Source of the DNA: Lachnospiraceae bacterium
GTDB taxonomy: Bacteria; Bacillota; Clostridia; Lachnospirales; Lachnospiraceae
Assembly: GCA_024405115.1 (NCBI GenBank)
Contig: JAKSPD010000010.1
Location: 1 to 48,519 of the forward strand
Reading direction: 5' to 3'
DNA: 48,519 nucleotides
The notes beneath the pieces were generated by a model that saw only the letters and a program-made list of their open reading frames with translations, did no database searches and was not told the DNA's origin. A program made the position numbers and the translations under genes. Positions 16,080 through 23,976 of the stretch are shown here, piece by piece (the stretch's first letter is position 1; each line of letters opens with the position of its first letter).

Positions 16080-16493
16080 ATGATTCCCAAAATTAATTCA
16101 AACGGTTATGGTGGGAAATGGATAGGAATCGGGCTTCTTACGGGTGCGGTCATACCTGCGGTGGTCTGGTTCATATGGCATAAGCTTTTAGTTTGGATGA
16201 TAGTTCTGGGTGCACTTATCCTTCTGGCTTTTCTTGTGGTCTTTTTAATAGAGATGCGGCAGGATAACGGGAAGAAACCTTATTATGAGAAACATATGAA
16301 GGAGCAGTTTCCTTTTGACCCGGAAAAACAGGAGGCAGTGATTAAAAGCTCCATATGTACTGGCGAAAAGGTCGCAGGCTTTATAAACAGGGAAAATGGG
16401 CACTTTACAGAAGTGATGGTGCTTAGAGGACCCGGCGATGAAGAGAAATTTAAGGCCATATACGGGATAGAGAAATTAAAAACCATCTATTAA
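16080..16493 (+). CDS. Small membrane protein of unknown function
   Basis: A 137-residue protein with two closely spaced membrane segments (about 14-32 and 37-56) and a soluble C-terminal domain of about 80 residues rich in charged groups. I do not recognise a family. A strong AGGAG precedes ATG 16080. The C-terminal part (KSSICTGEKVAGFINRENGHF...VMVLRGPGDE) looks like a compact globular unit facing the cytoplasm. It stands alone between repeat-bearing spacers, so context does not suggest a role. Confidence 0.7.
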   Translation: MIPKINSNGYGGKWIGIGLLTGAVIPAVVWFIWHKLLVWMIVLGALILLAFLVVFLIEMRQDNGKKPYYEKHMKEQFPFDPEKQEAVIKSSICTGEKVAGFINRENGHFTEVMVLRGPGDEEKFKAIYGIEKLKTIY

Positions 16494-16552
16494 ATCTTGG
16501 CGGTTCCCATAAGGTGGATGTCCAAAAGTTTTTTATGTATCAGAGGAGCTGT

Positions 16553-16692
16553 ACCTGTGGAGTTGTACGTATGGAACGGTACCTGTGGAGAAGTACATAA
16601 GAAACTATACCTGTGGAGTTGTACGTATGGAACGGTACCTGTGGAGAAGTACATAAGAAACTATACCTGTGGAACTGTACATATGGAGTCAG
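16553..16692 (+). repeat. 28-nt direct tandem repeat, five copies in alternating versions
   Basis: Copies start at 16553, 16581, 16609, 16637 and 16665. Copies 1 and 3 are identical, copies 2 and 4 are identical, and copy 5 is a divergent form, so the array looks like two duplications of a 56-nt dimer. Every copy starts ACCTGTGGA and contains GTAC. An ORF of 70 codons across it is only the translated repeat. The 16494-16875 spacer otherwise contains a terminator and a weak promoter. Confidence 0.88.
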
Positions 16693-16751
16693 TTCACGGT
16701 CCCGGTTGAAAGGCGTGCCGGTTTTCAATTAATAAGGTAAAAAAATGAGAA

Positions 16752-16788
16752 GAAATCCGGTTAAATAACAATACAACCGGATTTTTTT
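16752..16788 (+). terminator. Rho-independent terminator
   Basis: AAATCCGGTT and AACCGGATTT flank a short AT-rich loop and are followed by TTTTTT. It lies after the 28-nt repeats and ends the transcript of the small membrane protein. Confidence 0.8.
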
Positions 16789-16875
16789 ATTGTATAATGC
16801 TTCTTTAGTGGGCATAATCCACGAAGTCCACAGCCTGACAACATGGCGGGTAAACATGTAAAAGGGTGATGTAAG

Positions 16876-18162
16876 ATGCAGAAGTTTAAGTTTAAAATCG
16901 GGAAAAAAGAGTTTAACTACAGCTGGGTGATATTTGCCGTCAGTTTCTTAATGGTATTTGTGTCACTAGGTTTTATTAATACGGTAAAGAGCCTTTACCT
17001 GGCTCCTATCACAAATGAAACCGGAATATCAAGGATGGTGTTCTCCTTAAGTGACTGCTGCCGTTACATTGTCATTGCCGGCATGAACATGATGTTCGGA
17101 ACCTTCATCAATAAGTTCAATCCTCGTGCCATGGTGGCATTCGGATTTGGATTCCTTATAATAGCCGTGACTTTGTACTCTATCGCTCATACCGCAATCG
17201 TTTTCTGCATTGGAGGCGTGTTCCTCGGGCTTGGGCTTGCATGGACGACCACAACAATGGTGGGCTTCTTTGTTGAAAAATGGTTCACGACCGCAAAGGG
17301 TTCTGTAATGGGCATTATACTCGCCGCAAGCGGAGCCGGAGGAGCTGTTGCAACGCAGATCATGTCCCCCATCATAAATTATTCCGCATCAAGCTGGCGT
17401 CAGGGTTACAGGCTCATGGCGGTAATCCTTCTCGTCACCGGTGTCCTTGTTGTCCTGCTTCTCAGGAATAACCCTAAGGAAGTGGGAATGAAGCCTTTCA
17501 GTAAAAAGGGCGGTGAAAAGAAAAAGCGCGGATCCTCATGGACAGGCTTCGAGGAAAAGGACATTTTCAGGAAATCGTGGTTCTACGTTGTAATTGGATG
17601 CTTCCTGTTTTACGGAATCCTGCTGCAGGCATATGTCAGCACGGCGGCGGCACATTTCCGGGATATCGGCATAGACAACACGACTATCGCCAATGTAATC
17701 AGCATCTATTCAGTATGCCTCTTCATTGCAAAGATGGCCGTGGGTGCATTGTTTGACCGTTTTGGGCTCAGAAAGGTGCTTACTGTCTGCTCGATTGGCG
17801 GAGCCGCAACATTATTCTTCCTTGCGAACGTGGGCAATTCCTCAGCGGTATATATTTATGCTCCGCTTTCCGTATTTGCCCTTCCTATAGAGACGGTGCT
17901 TCTTCCGCTTCTTACCCTGGACCTTTTCGGACAGAAGGCTTATGCAAGAATCATGGGAATAATCGTGGGTACGGTGCAGCTGGGATACTGCGGCGGTTCG
18001 CTCATCCCCAACTATTTCTTTGACCGTTTCGGGACGTACCGTGGAATTTATACGGTATTTGGGTGTCTTGTAATAGTAACAGTAATAGCGGTCAACTTCT
18101 GTATCACGAAGGCCCATAAGGAACGTAAGCTTCTGGAGGCAGCACAGGAACAGACGGAATAA
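16876..18162 (+). CDS. MFS transporter, OFA-like monocarboxylate/organic-anion type
   Basis: A 428-residue major facilitator with twelve membrane segments. The N-terminal SWVIFAVSFLMVFVSLGF and TNETGISRMVFSLS match the pattern of MFS proteins related to the oxalate/formate and monocarboxylate carriers. WFTTAKGSVMGIILAASGAGGA in the first half and DRFGLRKVLT in the second are the inter-helix signatures. The central loop (about 200-225) is Lys-rich. It has its own promoter region and a terminator downstream. Organic acid uptake or efflux is inferred from subfamily resemblance only. Confidence 0.82.
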   Translation: MQKFKFKIGKKEFNYSWVIFAVSFLMVFVSLGFINTVKSLYLAPITNETGISRMVFSLSDCCRYIVIAGMNMMFGTFINKFNPRAMVAFGFGFLIIAVTLYSIAHTAIVFCIGGVFLGLGLAWTTTTMVGFFVEKWFTTAKGSVMGIILAASGAGGAVATQIMSPIINYSASSWRQGYRLMAVILLVTGVLVVLLLRNNPKEVGMKPFSKKGGEKKKRGSSWTGFEEKDIFRKSWFYVVIGCFLFYGILLQAYVSTAAAHFRDIGIDNTTIANVISIYSVCLFIAKMAVGALFDRFGLRKVLTVCSIGGAATLFFLANVGNSSAVYIYAPLSVFALPIETVLLPLLTLDLFGQKAYARIMGIIVGTVQLGYCGGSLIPNYFFDRFGTYRGIYTVFGCLVIVTVIAVNFCITKAHKERKLLEAAQEQTE

Positions 18163-18245
18163 GCGAAACAGAAACTTACAGATTAGAAAAAGGCGCGGAC
18201 AGGCAATCAGCCCCCCCAGGCAGACAGGGAAAATATACAATAAGT

Positions 18246-18286
18246 TTAAAAAAATCCGTCGTATCGTTATGATGCGGCGGATTTTT
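18246..18286. terminator. Bidirectional terminator between convergent genes
   Basis: AAAAAATCCGTCG and GCGGCGGATTTTT pair around a 12-nt loop and have A/T runs on both sides, so the hairpin can end both the MFS gene (+) and the IlvD-type operon (-). Confidence 0.78.
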
Positions 18287-18343
18287 AATATCATGAAGCG
18301 TTTATTCCATGGTCCGTTTGACAGCGAGTAAGCAGGAAGCCGG

Positions 18344-19975
18344 TCAAAGCACCGCACCCTCCCTTGGGGATGAAACGGTGCAGGCGTACCGTCTCATGAA
18401 GGCACTGGGTTCTTCATGTTCTATGATGGACATTTCGGAACGACGTCTTTCAATCTCGACTTCAGGAACCTCAAGCGTGATTGTTCCCTGCGAAAGGTCC
18501 GCGCTAATCACATCACCTGTCTTTACAAAGGCAAGCGCTCCGCCCTGCGCGGCTTCCGGAGAAAGGTATCCGATGCTTAAGCCGCCGGTAGCGCCTGAGA
18601 ATCTTCCGTCAGTGATGACTGCAATCCTCTTGAACTTTTTAAGCATCTCAGTCACACGGTGCATCTCACGCATTCCGGGTCCGCCCTTCGGGCCTTCAAA
18701 GCGGATGACCACTGCGTCGCCCTCATCTATTTTTCCACCGTAGAGTGCCTCAAAGCATTCGTCCTCACTGTTGAATACCTTTGCAGGTCCGCTGAATTTA
18801 TGAAGTTCCTCCGGTACCGCGGATGATTTCACAAGAGCGCCTTCCGGAGCCAGATTTCCCTTTAATACCTGAATTCCCTCAGTCTTTGCCCTCGGATCCG
18901 TGAGCGGATATATGACTTCTCCGTCTGGACCCGACATTTCAGAAAGATTCTCACCCATCGTCTTTCCGGTGACGGTCAGTTCATCACAGCAGACGTGTTC
19001 TTTAAGTTCCTTAAGGATGGCGGGGACTCCGCCGGCCTTGTAAAGATCAATGACAGTAAGATTTCCGTTTGGAACGATGTGCGTAATCACAGGAACCTTT
19101 GAGGAAACCTCTGCAATCTCATCCCAGCCGTATTCAAAACCAAGCTCGTGTGCAACTGAAGGAAGATGCAGGCAGGCATTTAAGGAACCACCAAATGCGC
19201 TGAGCAGGACGGCGGCGTTGTGAAGGGCGTTTCGGGTCATTATGTCACGGGGCCTTATATCCTTATTGACAAGCTCCATGACAGCCTTTCCGGAATCCCT
19301 TGCGGTAAAACGACGGAGACTTGTCATTGCGGGAATAAGGCTTCCGCCCGGAAGCATCATTCCAAGTGCCTCGCACAGGCATCCCATCGTATTGGCCGTC
19401 CCCAAAAACGGGCATATCCCTGACCCGGTATAGTAATGAAGAGTTCCTTCAATTACCTCACGCTCTGTTATCTCTCCACGCAGGAACCGCTGCCTAAGCT
19501 CCTTGGAGTCATTTGGCTTAATTTCAGCATAGCATGGACCTGCTGTGACAATTATGGAGGGAAGGTTGATGCGCGCCGCCGCCATCAGCATTCCCGGGAT
19601 TATCTTGTCACAGGAACCGATGAAAACGACACCGTCAAACACGCCTTCACCAGCGACCATCGCCTCGATGGAATCCGCCACAAGTTCACGGTGAGGAAGA
19701 CAGTAGCGCATTCCCTTATGACCCTGGGCAATGCCGTCACACATGGCAATGGTATTGAATTCGACGGGTTCACCGCCTGCCTCAAGGATTCCCTTGCGGA
19801 CTTCCTCTGCGAGCTTAAGCTGGGATTCATGTCCCGGGCAGACCTCGTTCCAGCTGTTTGCTATGGCTATGAGCGGCTTTTCCAAAAGGGCGTCAATGCT
19901 GATGCCGGCCGCCGCAAGATGTGCTTTTGAAATGGCACGCTGAAAGGGTTCAAGTTTATCGATTGCACGAATCAT
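18344..19975 (-). CDS. IlvD/Edd-family dehydratase (dihydroxy-acid dehydratase-like)
   Basis: A 543-residue iron-sulfur dehydratase. All three cluster-ligand positions are visible: CDGIAQGHKG (Cys about 79), GSCDKIIPGM (Cys about 145) and SGICPFLGTANTM (Cys about 211). The C-terminal barrel has VITDGRFSGATGGLSIGYLSPEAA. The third motif differs from the usual CGSCSGMFTANSM of clostridial IlvD and resembles the C-x3-GTA-x-TM form seen in sugar-acid dehydratases and other IlvD/Edd paralogues. The substrate could therefore be a sugar acid or another 2,3-dihydroxy acid instead of the valine/isoleucine intermediate. There are no other ilv genes nearby. It starts 14 nt after the CPBP chimera with a GGAG site, so it belongs to that minus-strand operon. 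Confidence 0.83.
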   Translation of the reverse strand: MIRAIDKLEPFQRAISKAHLAAAGISIDALLEKPLIAIANSWNEVCPGHESQLKLAEEVRKGILEAGGEPVEFNTIAMCDGIAQGHKGMRYCLPHRELVADSIEAMVAGEGVFDGVVFIGSCDKIIPGMLMAAARINLPSIIVTAGPCYAEIKPNDSKELRQRFLRGEITEREVIEGTLHYYTGSGICPFLGTANTMGCLCEALGMMLPGGSLIPAMTSLRRFTARDSGKAVMELVNKDIRPRDIMTRNALHNAAVLLSAFGGSLNACLHLPSVAHELGFEYGWDEIAEVSSKVPVITHIVPNGNLTVIDLYKAGGVPAILKELKEHVCCDELTVTGKTMGENLSEMSGPDGEVIYPLTDPRAKTEGIQVLKGNLAPEGALVKSSAVPEELHKFSGPAKVFNSEDECFEALYGGKIDEGDAVVIRFEGPKGGPGMREMHRVTEMLKKFKRIAVITDGRFSGATGGLSIGYLSPEAAQGGALAFVKTGDVISADLSQGTITLEVPEVEIERRRSEMSIIEHEEPSAFMRRYACTVSSPREGAVL

Positions 19976-19989
19976 TAATAATTCTCCAT

Positions 19990-20541
19990 TTAGTTAAGTC
20001 CCGGAACTGTTCCGGAAACAATTGCATTCAGTGATTCAGGGAAGATCATAAAGAGCGAAATAATAGCCGCATAGATCAGCACGTAGATGATGAACCAGGG
20101 GCTGGAAACGACTTTGCCAAAGCTTCCCTTTGGGGCCTTGTTTTCCGGAGCCGTAAAGTAAGCCCTGATCCTTGGCCATCTCTTTACGATGATGAAGGTT
20201 CCGATTACTGAAAGGACCCCGAGTAAAATGTAGATGTACATGTTCAGGTCTCCCGAGGGGACATTCGGGAAAAGCATTTCCGGCAGGACAGTGAACCCGA
20301 AGTTGTTGATCACGTGGAAGATGAATGCCCACCAGATTGAATATTCGGTGAAAATGTATCCAAGCAGAAGTCCTGCAAGAAGGCCCACCACAAACTGCGT
20401 TGCATTCATGTGCATGAGGCCGTAATACCCTTCCTGCTCGATTTCGCTCATACGGACATATGGGGTGCACATCTGCCTCCATGACTCTTTTGATATGAGA
20501 GGCGCACCTTCGTTCAGCTTGACTCTTGCGAGCGCAGTCAT
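19990..20541 (-). CDS. Chimeric ORF: beta-lactamase-like fragment fused to CPBP protease C-terminus
   Basis: A 183-residue ORF. Residues about 1-35 (MTALARVKLNEGAPLISKES, then TPYVRM) resemble the late part of class C beta-lactamase-like serine hydrolases. From EGYYGLMHMNATQ onward it is a CPBP intramembrane protease: the motif-2 His in GLMHMN (about 45) and motif-3 FHVINN (about 76-81) are present, but motif 1 (EExxxR) and the N-terminal helices are missing. About four membrane segments remain. The join lies in YYGL, which both families can carry, so recombination at short homology is likely. Its ATG overlaps the GNAT stop (ATGA), so translation is coupled. Protease activity is unlikely without EExxxR. 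It may be an immunity-like remnant or a pseudogene. Confidence 0.6.
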   Translation of the reverse strand: MTALARVKLNEGAPLISKESWRQMCTPYVRMSEIEQEGYYGLMHMNATQFVVGLLAGLLLGYIFTEYSIWWAFIFHVINNFGFTVLPEMLFPNVPSGDLNMYIYILLGVLSVIGTFIIVKRWPRIRAYFTAPENKAPKGSFGKVVSSPWFIIYVLIYAAIISLFMIFPESLNAIVSGTVPGLN

Positions 20542-21008
20542 TTGGTTCCCATTTCCTTTAACGTATCCCCGGTAACACGGTAAACGGTCCATTCCTTCTG
20601 CGGAACTGCCCCCAGTGAGAGATAGAAGTCGATGCTGGGCTGGTTCCAGTTGAGGCATGCCCACTCAAGCCTTCCGCATCCGCGCTCCACGGCTATCTGC
20701 GCCAGGGTTTTAATCAGTCCCTTGCCATAGCCTTTCCCGCGGTATTCCGGCATCACGAAAAGGTCCTCAAGGTAAATTCCCGCCCTTCCGAGGAAGGTTG
20801 AGAAGTTATGGAAGAAAAGGGCAAAGCCCACCTCCTTTTCACCTTCAAGGGCAAAGATGACCTCCGCCTTTTTCTTTTCAAAGATCCACTCACGCAGGAG
20901 GTTCTCATCAGCCACTACCTCGTCGAGCATCTTTTCATAAGTCGCCAGTTCCTTTATGAAATGAAGGATAAGCGACAGATCATTTTCATCCGCAAATCTG
21001 TAGTTCAT
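20538..21008 (-). CDS. GNAT N-acetyltransferase
   Basis: A 156-residue acetyl-CoA-dependent N-acetyltransferase. The acetyl-CoA loop is YRGKGYGKGL (about 91-100), preceded by the strand IYLEDLFVMPE and followed by LEWACLNWNQPSIDFYLSLGA, the arrangement found in diamine/spermidine acetyltransferase-like members. Length is normal for the fold. It is the first gene of a minus-strand operon (GNAT, CPBP chimera, IlvD-type dehydratase). The acceptor amine is unknown. Confidence 0.85.
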   Translation of the reverse strand: MNYRFADENDLSLILHFIKELATYEKMLDEVVADENLLREWIFEKKKAEVIFALEGEKEVGFALFFHNFSTFLGRAGIYLEDLFVMPEYRGKGYGKGLIKTLAQIAVERGCGRLEWACLNWNQPSIDFYLSLGAVPQKEWTVYRVTGDTLKEMGTK

Positions 21009-21233
21009 TTAAAAGCTCCAAAAACAGTTTTGTATCATTATAAAGGATTTTCGTGGCATTTTAAAGTGCAAGTATCGTCGCACAAACTTCATCTGCCCGG
21101 CGCGTTCAAAGACCGGCTACAGGAAATGTTCAAACGGGAGCAGTTTCAGGGCTTAAGAAAAAGAATGCAGTTTATAAAACTTCTGATATAATAAAATCAT
21201 TCCCGGACTATTTCGGATTGAGGAGGAGATGGT

Positions 21234-21884
21234 ATGGAAGGCTTTTCTGAGTATACAAAGTCAGCTCTCGCGATTTTGAGAAATCCACAGCTTACGATGA
21301 AATGGTATGTGGTTCCGCTTTTTGTAATCGTCCTTTACATTGTTTCAAAAGAACTCCATGAGGGCAATTACAAAATTGTGCTTGGCGGATTTGCCTTATG
21401 GGGCGTTGACATTTTTAATGAGATCTGGAACTCGATGATATGCTTCTCAAGCGGATTTGCGCCTGTCTGGGGAACACCCGTCGGAGCAGGCAACACCGCA
21501 TGGCTTCTGATGATCGGATACAATGTCGAGATATCAATGATGTTCCTTGTCATGGGAATGATGGCATGCCACAACCTTCCTAAAGACCCGAAGGCAAAGA
21601 TACTGGGTATCAATAACCGTATCTTCATCGCGTGTATTCTTACCACAACTGCAGTCATTGTGGAATGCTTCCTTAATTACTGCGGAGTCCTTACCTGGGA
21701 ATGGTCCTTCTGGCAGAGATCCTGCCCGTGGGTGCTCTGGGTAATCGGCTACCTGCCGTTCTTCTCGGCGGCATTTCTGGTACATGACCAGCCGACTGTA
21801 AAGGACAGCGCAAAGATCGTGGGACTGATTCTTGGCTTTGATGCCATGCTTATCGTAATCTGCGCCATTATCGGATGGATTTAA
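21234..21884 (+). CDS. Polytopic membrane protein of unknown function
   Basis: A 216-residue protein with about six membrane segments and many Trp and Cys residues. A strong GGAGGAGA site precedes ATG 21234. Conserved-looking polar residues in membrane segments (FNEIWNSMICFSSGFAP, GYNVEISMMFL, VECFLNYCG) suggest a functional pore or enzyme. I do not recognise the family. The next small gene follows 15 nt later with its own ribosome binding site, which indicates a two-gene operon. The 21009-21233 spacer upstream contains an Arg/Lys-rich out-of-context reading frame but no convincing gene. Confidence 0.75.
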   Translation: MEGFSEYTKSALAILRNPQLTMKWYVVPLFVIVLYIVSKELHEGNYKIVLGGFALWGVDIFNEIWNSMICFSSGFAPVWGTPVGAGNTAWLLMIGYNVEISMMFLVMGMMACHNLPKDPKAKILGINNRIFIACILTTTAVIVECFLNYCGVLTWEWSFWQRSCPWVLWVIGYLPFFSAAFLVHDQPTVKDSAKIVGLILGFDAMLIVICAIIGWI

Positions 21885-21899
21885 AGGGAGGACTCGAAA

Positions 21900-22007
21900 A
21901 TGATTAGAGACATTACAGGAACACCGTTACTTATACTGATTGTAGCAGCCCTGATTGACTGCGGGCTTATCACCTATGCCTTCAGGTATTTCCTTAAAAA
22001 GAAATAA
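21900..22007 (+). CDS. 35-residue membrane microprotein
   Basis: The ORF reads MIRDITGTPLLILIVAALID, then CGLITYAFRYFLKKK: one membrane helix with a basic tail, so a positive-inside topology with the C-terminus in the cytoplasm. GGGAGG lies 9 nt upstream. It is 15 nt downstream of the polytopic membrane gene and probably cotranscribed, so an accessory subunit role is possible. It is antisense to the shifted tail of the PC4-like remnant. Confidence 0.55.
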   Translation: MIRDITGTPLLILIVAALIDCGLITYAFRYFLKKK

Positions 22008-22019
22008 AAGCGGACAATG

Positions 22020-22181
22020 TCACGCCTTTTCCCATTTTTTCATGCTCAGGGCCCAGTCGCGGATGTTATGCTTCGGGGCCCCGTTATTCCAGCTGATAAG
22101 GTTAAGTGCCTTCTGCCAGCCTTTATTGCCCTCGGAGATCACTCCCGGTTCCTTCATTATTTCGTAAGTAGAACCCGCCAT
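22020..22181 (-). pseudogene. YdbC/PC4-like DNA-binding protein, frameshifted and truncated
   Basis: ATG 22181 opens a 53-residue frame with MAGSTYEIMKEPGVISEGNK and GWQKALNLISWNNGAPK, HNIRDW, which matches the start of the short PC4-type (YdbC) single-stranded-DNA-binding proteins of Firmicutes (about 70-75 residues). After IRDWA the frame ends in MKKWEKA and a stop, while the next frame reads EHEKMGKGVTL, the expected continuation. A one-base deletion near GGGCCCTGAG explains this. The shifted frame then stops within about ten codons, so the C-terminal helix is missing as well. AGGAAAGGG is its ribosome binding site. Confidence 0.65.
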
Positions 22182-22220
22182 TTATGTACCCTTTCCTAAT
22201 CCGTTACGGCTTTCGCCGAT

Positions 22221-22475
22221 TCAATACTCCTTTAAAATAAGTTCCGTTATCCCCATGTTGTCACCGGGGACTATGCGCTTTACCCTGGGCTCAAGGCCAT
22301 ATCCAAATTCCCTGTAGACCGCATCCCTTATGACAGTGCCACGGTTATAGCCGTGGATCACCCTTATGCGGTATGCTGATTCGGGTGCACCATGCAGAAC
22401 GGCCTCAATCTTTTTTACCGCCCGGTCCCTTGTCAGACCGTGACAGTCAACTTCAATTATGGGACCTGAAGTCAT
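22221..22475 (-). CDS. Stand-alone Smr-domain protein
   Basis: An 84-residue small MutS-related (Smr) domain. VDCHGLTRDRAVKKIEAVL (about 9-27) is the DxHGx motif and helix, and RIRVIHGYNRGTVIRDAV (about 36-53) is the second HGxxxG-type motif. Smr domains bind or nick nucleic acids, and recently several have been linked to cleavage of ribosome-associated mRNA. The ATG overlaps the upstream stop (ATGA). A dispersed 13-mer touches its stop codon (22208-22220). Confidence 0.82.
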   Translation of the reverse strand: MTSGPIIEVDCHGLTRDRAVKKIEAVLHGAPESAYRIRVIHGYNRGTVIRDAVYREFGYGLEPRVKRIVPGDNMGITELILKEY

Positions 22476-22684
22476 GACTCATCGTCCTCCATCATCACAT
22501 ATTCTGCGGAAAAGCTTTCGTTGCATTCGGATATTTCCTTTGTCCCGTTAATGTAGTCCGCATACATGTCCCAGAGGTCGACTTCACAGTTCTCAAGCCC
22601 GTCGTCAACAGGCTGCCATGACCTTATGAGTTCGATACGCTGTGCCTTTGTGGTGTTTTTTATAAGATATTTATCGTTTTCCAT
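22472..22684 (-). CDS. Small acidic protein of unknown function
   Basis: A 70-residue protein with an acidic C-terminus (EYVMMEDDES) and a helical N-terminus (KAQRIELIRSWQPV). It overlaps the Smr gene by four bases (ATGA), so the two products are made together and may act together. I do not recognise a domain. Confidence 0.65.
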   Translation of the reverse strand: MENDKYLIKNTTKAQRIELIRSWQPVDDGLENCEVDLWDMYADYINGTKEISECNESFSAEYVMMEDDES

Positions 22685-22826
22685 CAGTTCTCCGTTTTGA
22701 CGTTTACCGGTTACGTTTTTGTTACAGGCACATTATAATTGTTTTACCGGAGTTTTTAAAGAAGGTACTTTTTCCACAGCAAGTCGTGATATAATCACTA
22801 CATCAAGTAAAAAGAAAGGCGACACC

Positions 22827-23176
22827 ATGAGTTTTTTATGTTCATAATCATTTTCTTTGCCATTGCCATTCCTGTATGCCTGCTGGTTTATTTTAAGTTC
22901 ATAAAGTCTTCAGTCAACAAGTATGACATAACGTCAAGGGGAAAAATAATGGAGCTGCAGCCCTATAAGAACATGCACAATTACTATCTGGTACGTCTGG
23001 AATACGAATATGAAGGGTAGGTATACAGGGAGTTTACACATAATCCGGCATATCCGCTCGAAGCGAACGGATACCTTAAGGCGGGCGCAGAATCAAGGAT
23101 CTTCATCAACTCCAAGGATCCCACGGATGTTTACTGTGGGAAGTACATCCACGGAATGGGAAGCAGGAACAGATGA
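22827..23176 (+). pseudogene. Membrane-anchored protein broken by a T-run frameshift and an in-frame TAG
   Basis: The only well-placed start is ATG 22827 behind AGAAAGGCGAC, but its frame ends after MSFLCS. One more T in the T6 run at 22831-22836 would join it to the frame that begins at 22838 with a membrane helix (MFIIIFFAIAIPVCLLVYFK). That frame meets TAG at 23018-23020 and then continues open as VYREFTHNPAYPLEANGYLK to TGA 23176. The repaired product would be about 116 residues: one N-terminal helix and a small beta domain. Homopolymer slippage could also make this switchable. A TATAAT -10 lies at 22790-22795. Confidence 0.6.
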
Positions 23177-23197
23177 TTTAAAGAGTCACTGTGATAC

Positions 23198-23234
23198 GTA
23201 TTAAAAAAGAGCACGTGAGTGCTCTTTTTTAGTA
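23198..23234. terminator. Bidirectional terminator
   Basis: AAAAAAGAGCAC and GTGCTCTTTTTT flank a GTGA tetraloop. It serves the plus-strand pseudogene and the minus-strand liv operon. Confidence 0.85.
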
Positions 23235-23262
23235 CTTTCAGATAAAAAATGCCGGGCCTTTG

Positions 23263-23973
23263 TCAGTTTTTCTTTCCGAGGTAGGCTTCCTTGACCTGCG
23301 GATTGGTGAGAAGTTCCTCACCGCTTCCGGAAAGTGTGATCGAGCCTGTCTCGAGTACGTAAGCCAGATCGGCAATCTTAAGCGCCATGTTGGCGTTCTG
23401 TTCTACAAGGAGGACCGTAACGCCCTGTTCATTAAGGACACGGATGATCTTGAAGATGTCCTGTACCACCAAGGGGGCAAGTCCCAGTGAAGGCTCATCA
23501 AGCATGAGAAGCTTCGGCTTACTCATGAGGGCACGTCCTACCGCGAGCATCTGCTGCTCACCTCCGGAAAGTGTGCCGGCATACTGCCATGAACGTTCCT
23601 TAAGACGCGGGAACAGTGAATATACCCATTCAATGTCCTTTTCTATCTGGTCCTTGTCAGTCCTTAAATAAGCACCGATACGGAGGTTTTCAAGAGTTGT
23701 AAGGTCAGCGAAAACTCGTCTTCCCTCAGGAGCCATTGCGATTCCGCTGGAAACGATGGAGTCAATCGGTTTTCCGATGAGTTCCTGGTCATTCCAGGTG
23801 ATGGAACCGGAAGCCGCCTTTACAAGTCCGGATATGGTACGGAGTGTCGTGGACTTACCTGCACCGTTGGCACCGATAAGGGTAACGATCTTTCCGTCCG
23901 GAACATCTAAGGAAATGCTGCGGAGTGCATTGATACCGCCGTAATTTACAGTTAAGTCTTTAATTCTCAGCAT
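23263..23973 (-). CDS. livF: Branched-chain amino-acid ABC transporter ATPase LivF
   Basis: A 236-residue ABC ATPase and the last gene of the five-gene liv operon. Walker A is GANGAGKST (about 34-42), the signature LSGGEQQMLAVGRALM (about 136-151), Walker B LLMLDEPSLGLAP (about 156-168), and the switch His is in LLVEQNANMAL as the LivF-typical Gln/Asn form. It pairs with LivG to drive LivHM. It lies 3 nt downstream of livG. Confidence 0.92.
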   Translation of the reverse strand: MLRIKDLTVNYGGINALRSISLDVPDGKIVTLIGANGAGKSTTLRTISGLVKAASGSITWNDQELIGKPIDSIVSSGIAMAPEGRRVFADLTTLENLRIGAYLRTDKDQIEKDIEWVYSLFPRLKERSWQYAGTLSGGEQQMLAVGRALMSKPKLLMLDEPSLGLAPLVVQDIFKIIRVLNEQGVTVLLVEQNANMALKIADLAYVLETGSITLSGSGEELLTNPQVKEAYLGKKN

Positions 23974-23976
23974 ATC

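Noticed and set aside
16497-16709. 70-codon ORF
   Set aside because: It is the translation of the 28-nt tandem repeat, so its amino-acid repeats have no independent support.
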